Shown here piece after piece: positions 27,035 through 36,792 of a DNA stretch of 64,000 bases. The first letter of the stretch is position 1. Each line of letters starts with the position of its first letter. Both the position numbers and the translations under genes were made by a program. Source of the DNA: JAWPMT01 sp965229785 (GTDB lineage: Bacteria > Bacteroidota > Bacteroidia > Cytophagales > Cyclobacteriaceae); the NCBI GenBank assembly GCA_965229785.1, contig CBDDJS010000001.1, positions 4,960,001 to 5,024,000 of the forward strand. Direction: 5' to 3'. A model generated the notes under the pieces. It saw only the letters and a list, made by a program, of their open reading frames with translations, did no database searches and was not told the origin of the DNA.

Positions 27035-28417
27035 TTGACGTTAATAAAATCAATCTCAGGTATTCGTGGAACCCTTGGTGGTAAACCTGGAGAAACGCTT
27101 TCACCTCTGGATGTTGTGAAATTTGCCGCTGCATTCGGTACGTGGGTAAAAGAAAAAGAAGCCGCACCTACCCTGGTAATAGGACGGGACGCACGGCCTT
27201 CCGGACCCTCAATCTCCAATCTGATCAGCAACACCTTGATCTCTATGGGCATCCATGTCATTGACCTGGGTTTGTCCACCACGCCAACAGTTGAAATGGC
27301 TGTAATGATGGAAAAAGCGCATGCTGGGATCATCATAACCGCAAGTCATAATCCAGCAGGTTGGAATGCCTTGAAGCTCTTGAATGAAAAAGGTGAATTC
27401 ATTTCAGCAGCAGATGGTAAAAAAGTACTTGAAATTGCCGAATCAGGGGACGTGACGTTTGTCGAACCAAGAAAATTCGGCCAGTATAAAACAGACGATT
27501 CTTACATAGATCAGCACATCGATGCGGTACTGGCACATGAATTGGTAGATGTGGACGCTATCAAAGACCGCAAGTTTAAAGTGGTCCTGGATGCTGTGAA
27601 CAGCACGGGCGGAATTGCCGTGCCCAGGTTGCTGAATAAGCTTGGAGTAGAGGTCAAGGAAATGTTTTGTGAACCCAATGGTCAATTCCCTCACAATCCT
27701 GAACCACTCCCAGAAAACCTTACGCAAATCAGTCAGGAACTCGAGTCTGGTCAGTTTGACCTGGGTATCGTCGTAGATCCTGATGTCGATCGGCTTGTGT
27801 TGATGTGTGAGGATGGTCAAAGTTTTGGTGAAGAATACACGTTGGTTGCCGTAAGCGATTATGTACTTACCAAGAAACTTGGAAATACGGTTTCCAACTT
27901 ATCCAGCACTCGTGCCCTTCGTGATGTAACTGAAAAGCATGGTGGTCAGTACTATGCCGCTGCAGTTGGCGAAGTTAATGTGGTGGAGAAAATGAAGGAA
28001 GTTAATGCAGTCATTGGTGGAGAAGGTAATGGCGGTGTGATCGTTCCTGATTTACACTATGGCCGAGATGCCCTTGCAGGAATTGCCTTATTCCTGTCAC
28101 ATTTGGCACACTATGGCAAAAGTGCCCTGATGTTGCGATCAACCTATCCTAACTATCATATTTCTAAGAATAAGCTGGAACTAGGTCCTGATATCGATAC
28201 GGACAAAATCTTATCAGCTCTTAAGGAAAAATACAAAAACCAGCCCATCAATGATATCGATGGTATCAAGATCGAATTTGATCGAGAATGGGTGCAATTG
28301 AGAAAGTCCAACACTGAACCAATTATTCGTATTTTTGCAGAATCAGAAAGTTCGGCGACCGCTGAGCATCTGGCGAATAAGATCATCACTGACATAAAAG
28401 AGTTTATGTCGAGTTGA
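27035..28417 (+). CDS. glmM: Phosphoglucosamine mutase (phosphohexomutase)
   Basis: 460 residues of the alpha-D-phosphohexomutase family. The phosphorylated serine is Ser104 in ITASHNPAGWNALK; the Mg2+ loop is VDPDVDRLV near 246-254; the sugar-binding loop is GGEGNGGVI; and the phosphate-binding loop is RKSNTEPIIRIF near the end. GlmM turns glucosamine-6-phosphate into the 1-phosphate for UDP-GlcNAc. The start is a TTG at 27035: it is the only initiator that precedes the conserved LIKSISGIRGT and follows the promoter. A GlmM-type versus general phosphomannomutase activity cannot be fully separated, but the Bacteroidota orthologue is usually assigned GlmM. Confidence 0.9.
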   Translation: MTLIKSISGIRGTLGGKPGETLSPLDVVKFAAAFGTWVKEKEAAPTLVIGRDARPSGPSISNLISNTLISMGIHVIDLGLSTTPTVEMAVMMEKAHAGIIITASHNPAGWNALKLLNEKGEFISAADGKKVLEIAESGDVTFVEPRKFGQYKTDDSYIDQHIDAVLAHELVDVDAIKDRKFKVVLDAVNSTGGIAVPRLLNKLGVEVKEMFCEPNGQFPHNPEPLPENLTQISQELESGQFDLGIVVDPDVDRLVLMCEDGQSFGEEYTLVAVSDYVLTKKLGNTVSNLSSTRALRDVTEKHGGQYYAAAVGEVNVVEKMKEVNAVIGGEGNGGVIVPDLHYGRDALAGIALFLSHLAHYGKSALMLRSTYPNYHISKNKLELGPDIDTDKILSALKEKYKNQPINDIDGIKIEFDREWVQLRKSNTEPIIRIFAESESSATAEHLANKIITDIKEFMSS

Positions 28418-28436
28418 ACAAATTAACCATTGTGAT

Positions 28437-29579
28437 ATGAGAGCTTACTTTGATAATGCCGCTACCACCCCTGTAGACGAGGCCGTTTTCGAAGAAATGA
28501 AGCCTTACCTGTTGAATAAATATGGTAATCCTTCGTCCATTCATAGTCATGGCCGGGAAGTGCGTTCTGCGCTTGAGCGGTCAAGGAAAAAAGTGGCTGA
28601 TATTCTGAACACCTCCCCCTCAGAAATCTTCTTCACCTCCGGAGGGACCGAAGCCGACAATACGGCGCTCAGATGCACCATAGAATCCCGGCAGATTGGT
28701 CACTTGATCACCTCTCGTATCGAACACCACGCAGTGCTTCACACGGCTGAAGCCCTTGAAAAGGAGGGAAAAGTTGAGCTCCACTTTGTAGACTTATCCG
28801 ATGATGGACAGGTAAATTATGACCATCTGGAAGCGCTCTTAAAAGCACATCGGGGAAATGTAATGGTTTCGCTGATGCACGCAAATAATGAAATCGGGAA
28901 CGTTACAGACATTGAGCGTGTCGGAGAAATGTGTGAGGAGCATGATGCCATCTTTCACAGCGATACGGTTCAGACTGTTGGGCACTTCAGACACGATTTA
29001 CAGCAATTGAAAGCCCATTTCATTGTTGGTTCTGCTCACAAATTGCACGGTCCAAAGGGTATCGGTTTTTTGCACGTTCGTCACGACAAGAAAATCACAC
29101 CTTTCATTCACGGAGGTGCTCAGGAACGAAACATGCGTGGTGGTACTGAAAATGTATCTGGGATCATTGGTTTGGCCAAGGCATTGGAAATTTCCTATCA
29201 ACATCAATTGGATCACCGACAGCATATCGAAGGGCTGAAAAGTCGTATGATCCAAAAGTTGCGCGATCAAATTGAAGATATTCACTTCAATGGAACCTCT
29301 GGAGACATCCAAAACAGTCTGTATACCGTATTGAATGTATGTCTTCCCCCTTCAGAGGACAATGACATGTTACTTTTTAACCTGGATATCAATGGAATTT
29401 CCGCTTCAGGTGGAAGTGCCTGTTCCAGTGGATCAAACATCGGCTCACATGTGTTAGCTGCACTAAAAAGAGATGAAACCAGGGGGGCAGTCAGATTTTC
29501 ATTTAGTAAGTATACAACGAATGAGGAAGTGGACTATGCCGTGGAAAAATTGGCCGAAATTGTCAGCGTGGGCGTGTAA
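28437..29579 (+). CDS. Cysteine desulfurase (NifS/IscS family)
   Basis: 380 residues. A PLP enzyme that takes sulfur from cysteine, giving alanine and a persulfide for Fe-S clusters or tRNA thiolation. Seen: YFDNAATTPVDEAV, TSGGTEADNTAL (PLP phosphate), PLP lysine Lys202 in GSAHKLHGPKGIGF, and the catalytic Cys329 in SGGSACSSGS. The length and Cys-loop fit the NifS-like/IscS group. No iscU or other Fe-S assembly genes are adjacent. Its last 44 bases overlap the start of the downstream amidase gene in another frame. Confidence 0.95.
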   Translation: MRAYFDNAATTPVDEAVFEEMKPYLLNKYGNPSSIHSHGREVRSALERSRKKVADILNTSPSEIFFTSGGTEADNTALRCTIESRQIGHLITSRIEHHAVLHTAEALEKEGKVELHFVDLSDDGQVNYDHLEALLKAHRGNVMVSLMHANNEIGNVTDIERVGEMCEEHDAIFHSDTVQTVGHFRHDLQQLKAHFIVGSAHKLHGPKGIGFLHVRHDKKITPFIHGGAQERNMRGGTENVSGIIGLAKALEISYQHQLDHRQHIEGLKSRMIQKLRDQIEDIHFNGTSGDIQNSLYTVLNVCLPPSEDNDMLLFNLDINGISASGGSACSSGSNIGSHVLAALKRDETRGAVRFSFSKYTTNEEVDYAVEKLAEIVSVGV

Positions 29580-30990
29580 AACGCTGCTCTTATTTTTCGG
29601 TTTAGGCTATACCCTTTTTTCCAACGCGCAATTCGTCCAGAAACACACGATTGACCCATCATCAGATCCTGTTGCCTTAAAGTCAACCGGGATCATCACA
29701 GCCGTTGCCATTATAGGGGACGATACTACTGTCCCTACCAGGACCATCATCATCGATGATACCAAATATGAGCTTGAACTCGACATTCACGCGCCCAGAC
29801 CAACTTATTTTCTTTCCCTCCCTGTACCAACCCATTCAATTACCGTTCCTCGAGTTTCTAGTAAAACAGAATTGTTTACCATTCACAGCGGGACATCTCC
29901 CGATTTAACTACGCGGGGAAAAAATGAATCGCATTGTACCGAAATTGATGCAATTCCACAATCAGAATGGCGTGCAGGACTTCCTGACCCAGATCCCTCT
30001 CCTTCCTTCCATACCGTAACCCACCATATCGTTCATCATACTGCCGGATCAAATTCAAACACGAATTATGTGCAGGTAGTACGAGACATCTATTTGTTCC
30101 ACACCGAGATAAATGGTTGGTCGGATATTGGATACAATTTTGTCATAGCACAAGATGGGACCCTGTTTGAGGGAAGAGATCCGGGAGGAAGCCGATCAGA
30201 ATTTGACGTCCGTGGAGCGCACTTTTGTGGCAAAAACACAGGGACCTTTGGTGTGGCATTATTGGGTAACTACCAAACTGCCCTATTAACCGAAGAAACC
30301 AGAGAAACACTGGTCAATTTATTGGGTTTCAGCCTTGCTGAATTGGCTATCCACCCCTTAAGCAGAGAAGTTCACCGAGGTGTAGAATTGGACGCCATAT
30401 CAGGGCACAGGGATGGATGCGCTACGCTGTGTCCCGGGGAAAACGTGTACGATCTGCTACCAGAAATACGGTTAGAAGTCCTGGAGTCTCTTCAAAACTG
30501 TTCTGAAACGCTGAGACTTTCCTACACAACCACAGGCCAGATCATTGGCCCAGGGGAATCAGTAACCTTCGAAAACACCAGTATTGGCTATGCGTCTTAT
30601 CGCTGGAAATTTGATGGAGGATCTCCGGAATTGAGTGAAGCAGAAGCACCGGAAGTCACCTACCAAAGGAACGGGCTTTATTCGGTGACCCTGTACGGAC
30701 AATTGGGAAGTCAGGTGGATAGCCTGGTGGTCATGGACCACATTCGTGTTGAAGGAGAAAGTCCGGAACCCAAAGCGTTCCCCAATCCTATTGCTATTGG
30801 AGCACCCTTTCAAATTGAGTTCTTTGAGGATATCACGTCTGTCTATATTTATTCACTCTCAGGAAAACTAGCTGCGCAATACACTCCACTTGAGAACGAG
30901 CCTTATCAAGCTCCGTCTCGTCCCGGATTCTACACCATTGTAATAGAAACAGCCACTGAGTCCTTTGCCAATAAGATGGTTGTGAGATAA
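29536..30990 (+). CDS. Peptidoglycan-recognition amidase with PKD and T9SS sorting domains
   Basis: 484 residues from the ATG at 29536, preceded by GAGGAAG; upstream in-frame starts lie deeper in the desulfurase gene. Signal peptide to FSNAQ. An amidase_2/PGRP domain, about 125-310, keeps the zinc ligands His in HTVTHHIVHHTAG, His in SGHRDG and Cys in LCPGENVYDLLP, so it should be an active N-acetylmuramoyl-L-alanine amidase. A PKD-like domain (SVTFENTSIGYASYRWKFDG, about 335-410) follows. The C-terminal part (AFPNPIAIG...GFYTIVIETATESFANKMVVR) is a type A sorting domain. T9SS export implies cell-surface or secreted wall-degrading activity, perhaps against other bacteria. Confidence 0.9.
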   Translation: MPWKNWPKLSAWACKTLLLFFGLGYTLFSNAQFVQKHTIDPSSDPVALKSTGIITAVAIIGDDTTVPTRTIIIDDTKYELELDIHAPRPTYFLSLPVPTHSITVPRVSSKTELFTIHSGTSPDLTTRGKNESHCTEIDAIPQSEWRAGLPDPDPSPSFHTVTHHIVHHTAGSNSNTNYVQVVRDIYLFHTEINGWSDIGYNFVIAQDGTLFEGRDPGGSRSEFDVRGAHFCGKNTGTFGVALLGNYQTALLTEETRETLVNLLGFSLAELAIHPLSREVHRGVELDAISGHRDGCATLCPGENVYDLLPEIRLEVLESLQNCSETLRLSYTTTGQIIGPGESVTFENTSIGYASYRWKFDGGSPELSEAEAPEVTYQRNGLYSVTLYGQLGSQVDSLVVMDHIRVEGESPEPKAFPNPIAIGAPFQIEFFEDITSVYIYSLSGKLAAQYTPLENEPYQAPSRPGFYTIVIETATESFANKMVVR

Positions 30991-31161
30991 GCCTTGGGAA
31001 ATTCCCCATTCCTCTCTTAAATCCTGATATATCTCCTGTTTTCTCAACCTGGAATGAAAGAATTTTTCATTGCAATGGTTTGCAAAATGTTTTGTGAAAT
31101 CAACATTCCAGAAACTTGAGAAAGATTGGATAGATTCACTGTGCATCAAACCCAAACTATC

Positions 31162-33189
31162 ATGAAAGTAGTTCTTCGATTGATCCTAATGGCGTTTTCA
31201 TTTCAAGTTTTTGCGCAAGACTTGACGCAATCTCCATGGCATATTGTTGCAGATGATATTGACCCCAATAATTACTACGGTGTGACTGTGGCCAATGGTA
31301 TGGTTGGGTTAGTCTCTTCCCCAAATCCACTGAAAGTCGATGAAGTAATCCTTAATGGAGTATATGATTACTATCAACGTGGCAGGGTCAGCAATATCCT
31401 GAAGACTTTCAGTCATATGAACATGGATCTCATTATCAATGATCGGGGTATTGAACGCAGCCAGATCTCTGGATATGCTCAAACCGTGGACATGAAAGGG
31501 GCCAAGTTGATCACCACATTCGATGTACGGGATGAGGCATCCGTAAAACATGAATTGATGTCATTAAGAAACCTGCCCTTTACCGCAATGAGTGTAGTGG
31601 AGATCACGGCAAAGAAGGACATAGAAATTGTGCCTATTAATCAGATTACTACACCGAATCACCTTTCAGATGTACGGAACCTCTACAGCGAAATTGACCG
31701 GCCACATGTGTTGCTCCCATTGATGAGTTCCGTGGCTTTCAGTCCAGGTGGTAAAAAACTAGCGGCTTCTACATCATTCATTTTCCCGGAAAAACATGGT
31801 GAAGAACCTAAGATCATCCACGAAGACTGGGATTTCAACATGCACCTTATGAAGTTCCGAAAGCAGCTTAAAGCAGGAGAAACTTATCGTTTTGCTTTGG
31901 TAGGTTCTACTATCTCAACCGTGCACAACCAGGATCCACACAACGAGGCCGAACGCCTGACTATTTTCGCAAAACTGGAAGGAATCGAAAGATTGGAGAG
32001 CGCTCATAAACAGGCCTGGGAGAAACTTTGGGAAAGTGATATCCAAATTGAAGGAGACCTGGCATCTCAACGGGCCGTTCGTTCCGCACTTTACCACCTC
32101 TATTCATTTGCCAGAAAAGGCACGGCTTACAGCCTGTCACCCATGGGATTGTCCGGGCTTGGCTACAATGGGCATGTATTTTGGGACACAGAATTATGGA
32201 TGTACCCACCGATTCTGGTATTGCAACCGGAAATGGCCAGGTCGCTATTAGAATATCGTTTTGAACGTTTAGAGGCGGCCAAACAAAATGCCTTTGCCCA
32301 TGGATATGAGGGTGCTATGTTTCCCTGGGAATCCGCAGAAGATGGCTCTGAAGATACCCCCGTTTGGGCACTTACCGGCCCCTTTCAACAACATATTACT
32401 GCTACCGTCGGCTGGGCTTTCTGGAAATACTATCAGGTGACCAAAGACAAAGAATGGCTGGCCACTCGAGGATACCCTGTATTGAAGGAAGTAGCCAGGT
32501 TTTGGTCCAGTCGGGTAGAAAGAAAAGGAGAAGGTCGATATGAAATCAACAACGTCATCGGTGCCAACGAATGGGAAGAAAACATCGATAACAATGCCTT
32601 TACCAATGGAATGGTAAAAACAGTCATGGAATATGCTGCTCTGGCCGCTGAAGAGCTTGGTCAAAAGCCAAATCCGGACTGGAGACATGTGGCAGCCAAT
32701 ATTCCCATTCTTAAGTTTCCTGATGGCACAACCAGGGAAAATGCCACTTACAGTGGTCAGGAAATCAAGCAGGGAGATGTAAATCTTTTGGCATACCCCT
32801 TGAAAGTGGTTACTAAAGAAGAAGATATCCGTAAAGACCTCAACTATTACGAGCCCAGACTGTCACCCACTGGTCCCGCGATGGGAGGTGCGATTCTTTC
32901 TGTACTTTATGCCCGCCTGGGAGACCGTCAAAAAGCGTTGGACATGTTTACCAAAAGTTACCAACCCAATGAACTACCACCGTTTAAAGTCATTGCCGAA
33001 ACTGCCGGGGGTACCAATCCTTATTTTGCGACTGGCGCCGGAGGAATGCTTCAGGCCGTATTATTTGGTATCGGTGGTCTGGACATTACCAATGACGGTA
33101 TAAAAGTGTTGGACACCCGCCTTCCGAACAAGTGGAAATCTTTGAAAATTACTGGGATTGGCGTAGAAGGTATGGAGGTGAAGAAGTGA
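31162..33189 (+). CDS. Secreted glycoside hydrolase family 65 protein
   Basis: 675 residues from the ATG at 31162, chosen because it begins a signal peptide (MKVVLRLILMAFSFQVFAQ). An N-terminal beta-sandwich (about 25-270) leads to an (alpha/alpha)6 barrel. The GH65 signature GANEWEENIDNNAFTN near 468-483 contains the catalytic-acid glutamate. Other family-like segments are GYNGHVFWDTELWMYPP and HGYEGAMFPWESAEDG. GH65 enzymes act on alpha-glucosides such as trehalose, maltose or kojibiose, by phosphorolysis in the cytoplasm or hydrolysis outside. The signal peptide argues for hydrolysis here. No sugar transporter lies next to it. Confidence 0.88.
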   Translation: MKVVLRLILMAFSFQVFAQDLTQSPWHIVADDIDPNNYYGVTVANGMVGLVSSPNPLKVDEVILNGVYDYYQRGRVSNILKTFSHMNMDLIINDRGIERSQISGYAQTVDMKGAKLITTFDVRDEASVKHELMSLRNLPFTAMSVVEITAKKDIEIVPINQITTPNHLSDVRNLYSEIDRPHVLLPLMSSVAFSPGGKKLAASTSFIFPEKHGEEPKIIHEDWDFNMHLMKFRKQLKAGETYRFALVGSTISTVHNQDPHNEAERLTIFAKLEGIERLESAHKQAWEKLWESDIQIEGDLASQRAVRSALYHLYSFARKGTAYSLSPMGLSGLGYNGHVFWDTELWMYPPILVLQPEMARSLLEYRFERLEAAKQNAFAHGYEGAMFPWESAEDGSEDTPVWALTGPFQQHITATVGWAFWKYYQVTKDKEWLATRGYPVLKEVARFWSSRVERKGEGRYEINNVIGANEWEENIDNNAFTNGMVKTVMEYAALAAEELGQKPNPDWRHVAANIPILKFPDGTTRENATYSGQEIKQGDVNLLAYPLKVVTKEEDIRKDLNYYEPRLSPTGPAMGGAILSVLYARLGDRQKALDMFTKSYQPNELPPFKVIAETAGGTNPYFATGAGGMLQAVLFGIGGLDITNDGIKVLDTRLPNKWKSLKITGIGVEGMEVKK

Positions 33190-33207
33190 TAGCAGGCCCT
33201 CTTTTAA

Positions 33208-33335
33208 GGCATAGCCATCAACTTTAGAATATATACTGGATCAAAAGCCATAAATCCATCGAAATGAAGATGAATTTAATCGTCATCACGAAGACGAGAG
33301 GTTTATAACGTTTTCCTTAAGTCGATGGCTATACC
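33208..33335. repeat. 128-base element bounded by 17-base imperfect inverted repeats
   Basis: GGCATAGCCATCAACTT at 33208-33224 matches the reverse complement of AAGTCGATGGCTATACC at 33319-33335 at 15 of 17 positions, separated by 94 bases with no ORF. It could be a small non-autonomous mobile element or a long structured RNA. No target duplication was evident. Confidence 0.5.
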
Positions 33336-33490
33336 ATTTAAGGTGGTGATTGAAAAACAGGGGGGTATTCAAATTTAATCGACAAAAACAAAGGGGGAGC
33401 TTTGTTCATTTCTCGAAACCGTAGAGGTTGCTATTTCCACAACTCACTAAATTGAAGGAGAACACGTTATAAAGTTGACCCCTGCAATCC

Positions 33491-34390
33491 ATGAGAATTC
33501 TGCTGTTCGTTTCCTCAATCATCTTTGCATTTGCTCCTGCTAAATCACAGCAAAGCGAAGTTGTTTCAATAACAACCAAAGACCGGGTTTTTGAAGGCAC
33601 GATTGACGGTGCCTATCCCATTACCTTATACTTGAAAGTTGTGAAACGATCAGAGAATAATGGATTCATTCAATCAGTATCTGGCTGGTATTCCTACGCC
33701 AAAGTAGGTACTCCCATACCACTGGCCGGATTGATAGGATCAGGTTTGCACCTTGTTTCATCAAATGACCCGCAAGTACTGGAACAAATAACTCATTTCA
33801 AATATGAATCCGACGAAGGCGACATTCAATTGGATCGCCAAATACATGAAGTAGCAGAAAAAATGGCTTTAGTGAAAAAGGTTACCGAACGATTTGTTCT
33901 CGACTATGAGGATGATCAGGTACGGGGTACCTGGCAAGGGAATAATAAGACCCTAAATCTCGAATTATTTGCAAACGAATATCAGGTATCAAAAACCAGG
34001 CATTTTCTAAGTTTGGCCAATGGTGACTTCTTCGACCTCAGTTTTTTGGGTCTTCCGAATTGGGCGTTTATCAATATTGAAGCTAGTGGCAGTAACGGCA
34101 AACATATAATCCTTGACTACTCATTTCAAGCCAACCTCAACTATATGGGACGTTGCGGCGCCGCTGAAAATAAAGGGAAAGTGGGCCTCGTCTTTAATGA
34201 CAATTATGAATTAATGAAGTCTTCTTTCATCATTTTCGAGGATTGCTACCGGGGCATCTACACATTGAAAGAAGATAAAATCTCGGAGGCTGTTACTAAA
34301 TATGAAATCGAGCACTTGGAGTACTCGGATGATCCAGAATACGTCATATGCACTGTGGATCTGAAAAGTGCTACGATTACGAGGAATTAG
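33491..34390 (+). CDS. Exported protein of unknown function
   Basis: 299 residues with a clear signal peptide (MRILLFVSSIIFAFAPAKSQ). The mature chain alternates short strands (VFEGTIDGAYPITLYLKVVK, SGWYSYAKVGTPIPLAGLIG) and has two Cys near the end (GRCGAAENKG, FEDCYRGIYTL). I do not recognise the family. The first half resembles small beta-sheet proteins that report sensitivity to a ligand, but that is only an impression. It stands alone between the GH65 and acyl-CoA ligase genes, with no nearby promoter of consensus form. Confidence 0.75.
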   Translation: MRILLFVSSIIFAFAPAKSQQSEVVSITTKDRVFEGTIDGAYPITLYLKVVKRSENNGFIQSVSGWYSYAKVGTPIPLAGLIGSGLHLVSSNDPQVLEQITHFKYESDEGDIQLDRQIHEVAEKMALVKKVTERFVLDYEDDQVRGTWQGNNKTLNLELFANEYQVSKTRHFLSLANGDFFDLSFLGLPNWAFINIEASGSNGKHIILDYSFQANLNYMGRCGAAENKGKVGLVFNDNYELMKSSFIIFEDCYRGIYTLKEDKISEAVTKYEIEHLEYSDDPEYVICTVDLKSATITRN

Positions 34391-34489
34391 TCCATCATCA
34401 GGCAGGTCTTACGTTATTCGGAAGGCATGGATTCTCTTTCCTTCAAATCACTTATCTTTAATAGCATCCATAACCTGACTTGATCCATC

Positions 34490-36136
34490 GTGAACGACTT
34501 TAATACTCCACTGGAGGCACTACATTACTGGCTTGAAAAAGATCCGAATTACATCTTCTTAAGACAACCTGTTAATCGAAAATACATTACATATACTCGC
34601 CAGGAGGTATACGATCAGGCTTGTAAAATTGCCGCATCGCTTCGCAAGATGGGGTTAAAAAAGGGGGATCACGTAGCGATCCTATCCAAGAATTGCGCTC
34701 ACTGGTTCATGGCAGACCTGGCCATCATGATGGGTGGTTTTATATCCATTCCTTTATACCCTACACTGGATAAGAACACCATTGGAACCATACTTGTACA
34801 CAGTGAATCAAAAGCGATCATTGTAGGTAAACTTGATGATTACTCACAGCAAAAGGCTGGTGTCCCGGAAAACCTGATCCGTATCGGCGTTGAACTTTAT
34901 GGCGTCCATGAACAACACAAATGGGAGGATCTACAGCGGGAAGATCATTCGGAGTTTACACCTCACGAATTGGATCCCGAGGCACTGATCACCATTATGT
35001 ATACTTCCGGAACCACCGGAGACCCTAAGGGCGTGATGCACAAGGTCAAGTCTTTCAACCGTGTAGCAACAATCGCTTTCCCGGCATTGAAACAATCACA
35101 CAATAAGAAGTACTTTTCTTACTTGCCGCTCTCACACATTGCCGAGCGAATTGGAGGAGAGATGGGATCAATCTATAGCGGTGGTTGCGTGAGCTTTGCT
35201 GAGTCACTGGATACATTTGGAGAAGACCTTGCTTCCGTCAATCCTGATTATTTCGGTGGGGTACCCCGAATTTATCAGAAATTCCAGGAAAAAGTTCTCG
35301 AAAAATTCCCTCAGAAAAAGCTTGATCGTCTTATTTCCTTGCCACTTTTCGGGAATATCATCAAGAAAAAGATCCGTCAAAAAATGGGTCTCGACAATGC
35401 ACAACAGTGCTACATCGGAGCAGCTCCCAGTGCCGTAAGTATGTTGGAATGGTTCGATAAAATTGGCATCAACATACTGCAGGGATATGGCATGACGGAA
35501 GACAGCATCTTATCCCATTTCAATGTCGTGGGAACCAACAAATTCGGAACGGTAGGCCGACCATTTCCGGGAGTGGAGAGCAGAATTTCTGATGAAGGTG
35601 AAGTCCAGATAAAGAATGGATGTTTGATGGTTGGTTATTACAAGAACCCCGAAAAAACGGCAGAAATGTTCACAGAAGATGGCTTCCTTCGTACTGGCGA
35701 CATAGGAGAATTTGATGACGAAGGATACCTGACCATTACTGGTCGTCTTAAAGATCAATTCAAAACAGATAAAGGCAAGTACATCATTCCCGCACAGATA
35801 GAGTTGCTGTTTTATAAAAACTCCGATATAGAACAAATCTGTGTGGTGGGTGTGAGTCTGACCCAACCTATTGCTTTAATTGTACCCTCCGAAATGGGAG
35901 CAGGTAAAGAAAGAGCGGAGCTAGAAAAATCTATACTTACAACCATCGATGACATCAACCCAACTTTGATGGCACATGAAAAAATCGCCAAAGCGGTAAT
36001 CATGAAGGAAGCCTGGACGGTTGAAAACGGATTGATGACTCCTTCACTGAAAATAAGACGACCCAAGGTAGAAGCCATTCATCAGGAGAATTATCAAGTT
36101 TGGTACAACCGTGAAGAGCGATGCATTCATGAGTGA
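34490..36136 (+). CDS. AMP-dependent long-chain fatty acid-CoA ligase
   Basis: 548 residues, cytoplasmic or membrane-associated. It activates fatty acids through acyl-AMP to acyl-CoA. Seen: the AMP-binding P-loop YTSGTTGDPKGVMHK near 180-194, LPLSHIAERIGGEM, GYGMTEDSILSHFN (substrate/adenine site), TGDIGEFDDEGYLTITGRLKD (hinge), and KIRRPKVE with the C-terminal Lys region near the end. The start is a GTG at 34490; no ATG precedes the conserved N terminus. At 548 residues it is a little shorter than the 590-600 typical of bacterial FACL proteins. Chain-length preference is not determinable here. Confidence 0.92.
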   Translation: MNDFNTPLEALHYWLEKDPNYIFLRQPVNRKYITYTRQEVYDQACKIAASLRKMGLKKGDHVAILSKNCAHWFMADLAIMMGGFISIPLYPTLDKNTIGTILVHSESKAIIVGKLDDYSQQKAGVPENLIRIGVELYGVHEQHKWEDLQREDHSEFTPHELDPEALITIMYTSGTTGDPKGVMHKVKSFNRVATIAFPALKQSHNKKYFSYLPLSHIAERIGGEMGSIYSGGCVSFAESLDTFGEDLASVNPDYFGGVPRIYQKFQEKVLEKFPQKKLDRLISLPLFGNIIKKKIRQKMGLDNAQQCYIGAAPSAVSMLEWFDKIGINILQGYGMTEDSILSHFNVVGTNKFGTVGRPFPGVESRISDEGEVQIKNGCLMVGYYKNPEKTAEMFTEDGFLRTGDIGEFDDEGYLTITGRLKDQFKTDKGKYIIPAQIELLFYKNSDIEQICVVGVSLTQPIALIVPSEMGAGKERAELEKSILTTIDDINPTLMAHEKIAKAVIMKEAWTVENGLMTPSLKIRRPKVEAIHQENYQVWYNREERCIHE

Positions 36137-36227
36137 TTTCATGCTCTCTTGTAAAATTTGAACGTCGTTTCGGTTACTTTTTTATGATTATTCGTATAAA
36201 TAATTGAACGATTTAAATTTTACAGCC

Positions 36228-36662
36228 ATGATCCATCTACTCAAAACGACCTTTTCCAAAGAGATCAGAAACATTAGAAACCTGGTCCGCATTGCCTTTT
36301 CAAATGGGAAAATCAATCGCGAAGAACTAGCGATACTCAACAAAGAGTTGGACTACCTTCATGTTTCTCCGAACAAAGCAATCGATCAAAAGCAATTGCC
36401 ACTCAATAACGATCTGGTCAAAGACAATTTCTTTCAGTACCAATTAATCTATGACTTAATCAGTCAGTTGATGACAAAAAGTATGCTCTCTCAAAAGAAA
36501 GAAAAGATCGTAAAAGCTCTGATGAGCGTTTTTGAAAAAAGTGGCCAACGAATCAACGAATTAGTAAGTTTTGTCCAATACAACATTCGCTCAGGATACT
36601 CTTTAGAAGATTCGTTTGCTCGCCTGGGATATCAGATGTACTTGAATAGGAGAGCCTCATAG
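36228..36662 (+). CDS. Small helical protein, possibly TerB-like
   Basis: 144 residues from the ATG at 36228 (a TTG-started frame opens 24 bases earlier). Mostly helical and charged, with no signal peptide or membrane segment. RIAFSNGKINREELAILNKELDYL recalls the start of TerB-like helical domains (an acidic loop followed by E-L-x-x-L), but the second half does not match anything I know. It lies alone between the acyl-CoA ligase and a convergent hydrolase gene. Hypothetical protein. Confidence 0.65.
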   Translation: MIHLLKTTFSKEIRNIRNLVRIAFSNGKINREELAILNKELDYLHVSPNKAIDQKQLPLNNDLVKDNFFQYQLIYDLISQLMTKSMLSQKKEKIVKALMSVFEKSGQRINELVSFVQYNIRSGYSLEDSFARLGYQMYLNRRAS

Positions 36663-36792
36663 TATTAACTTAAAGTCGGACAGAGGGTTGTATTAGGTTC
36701 CTATACCACGTAATGATGCCGGCTTTTGCTAACTCCTTCTGAAATTACGTTGACCAAAACCCTTACCGGGGCGCCAGGAATGACGATCAAAA

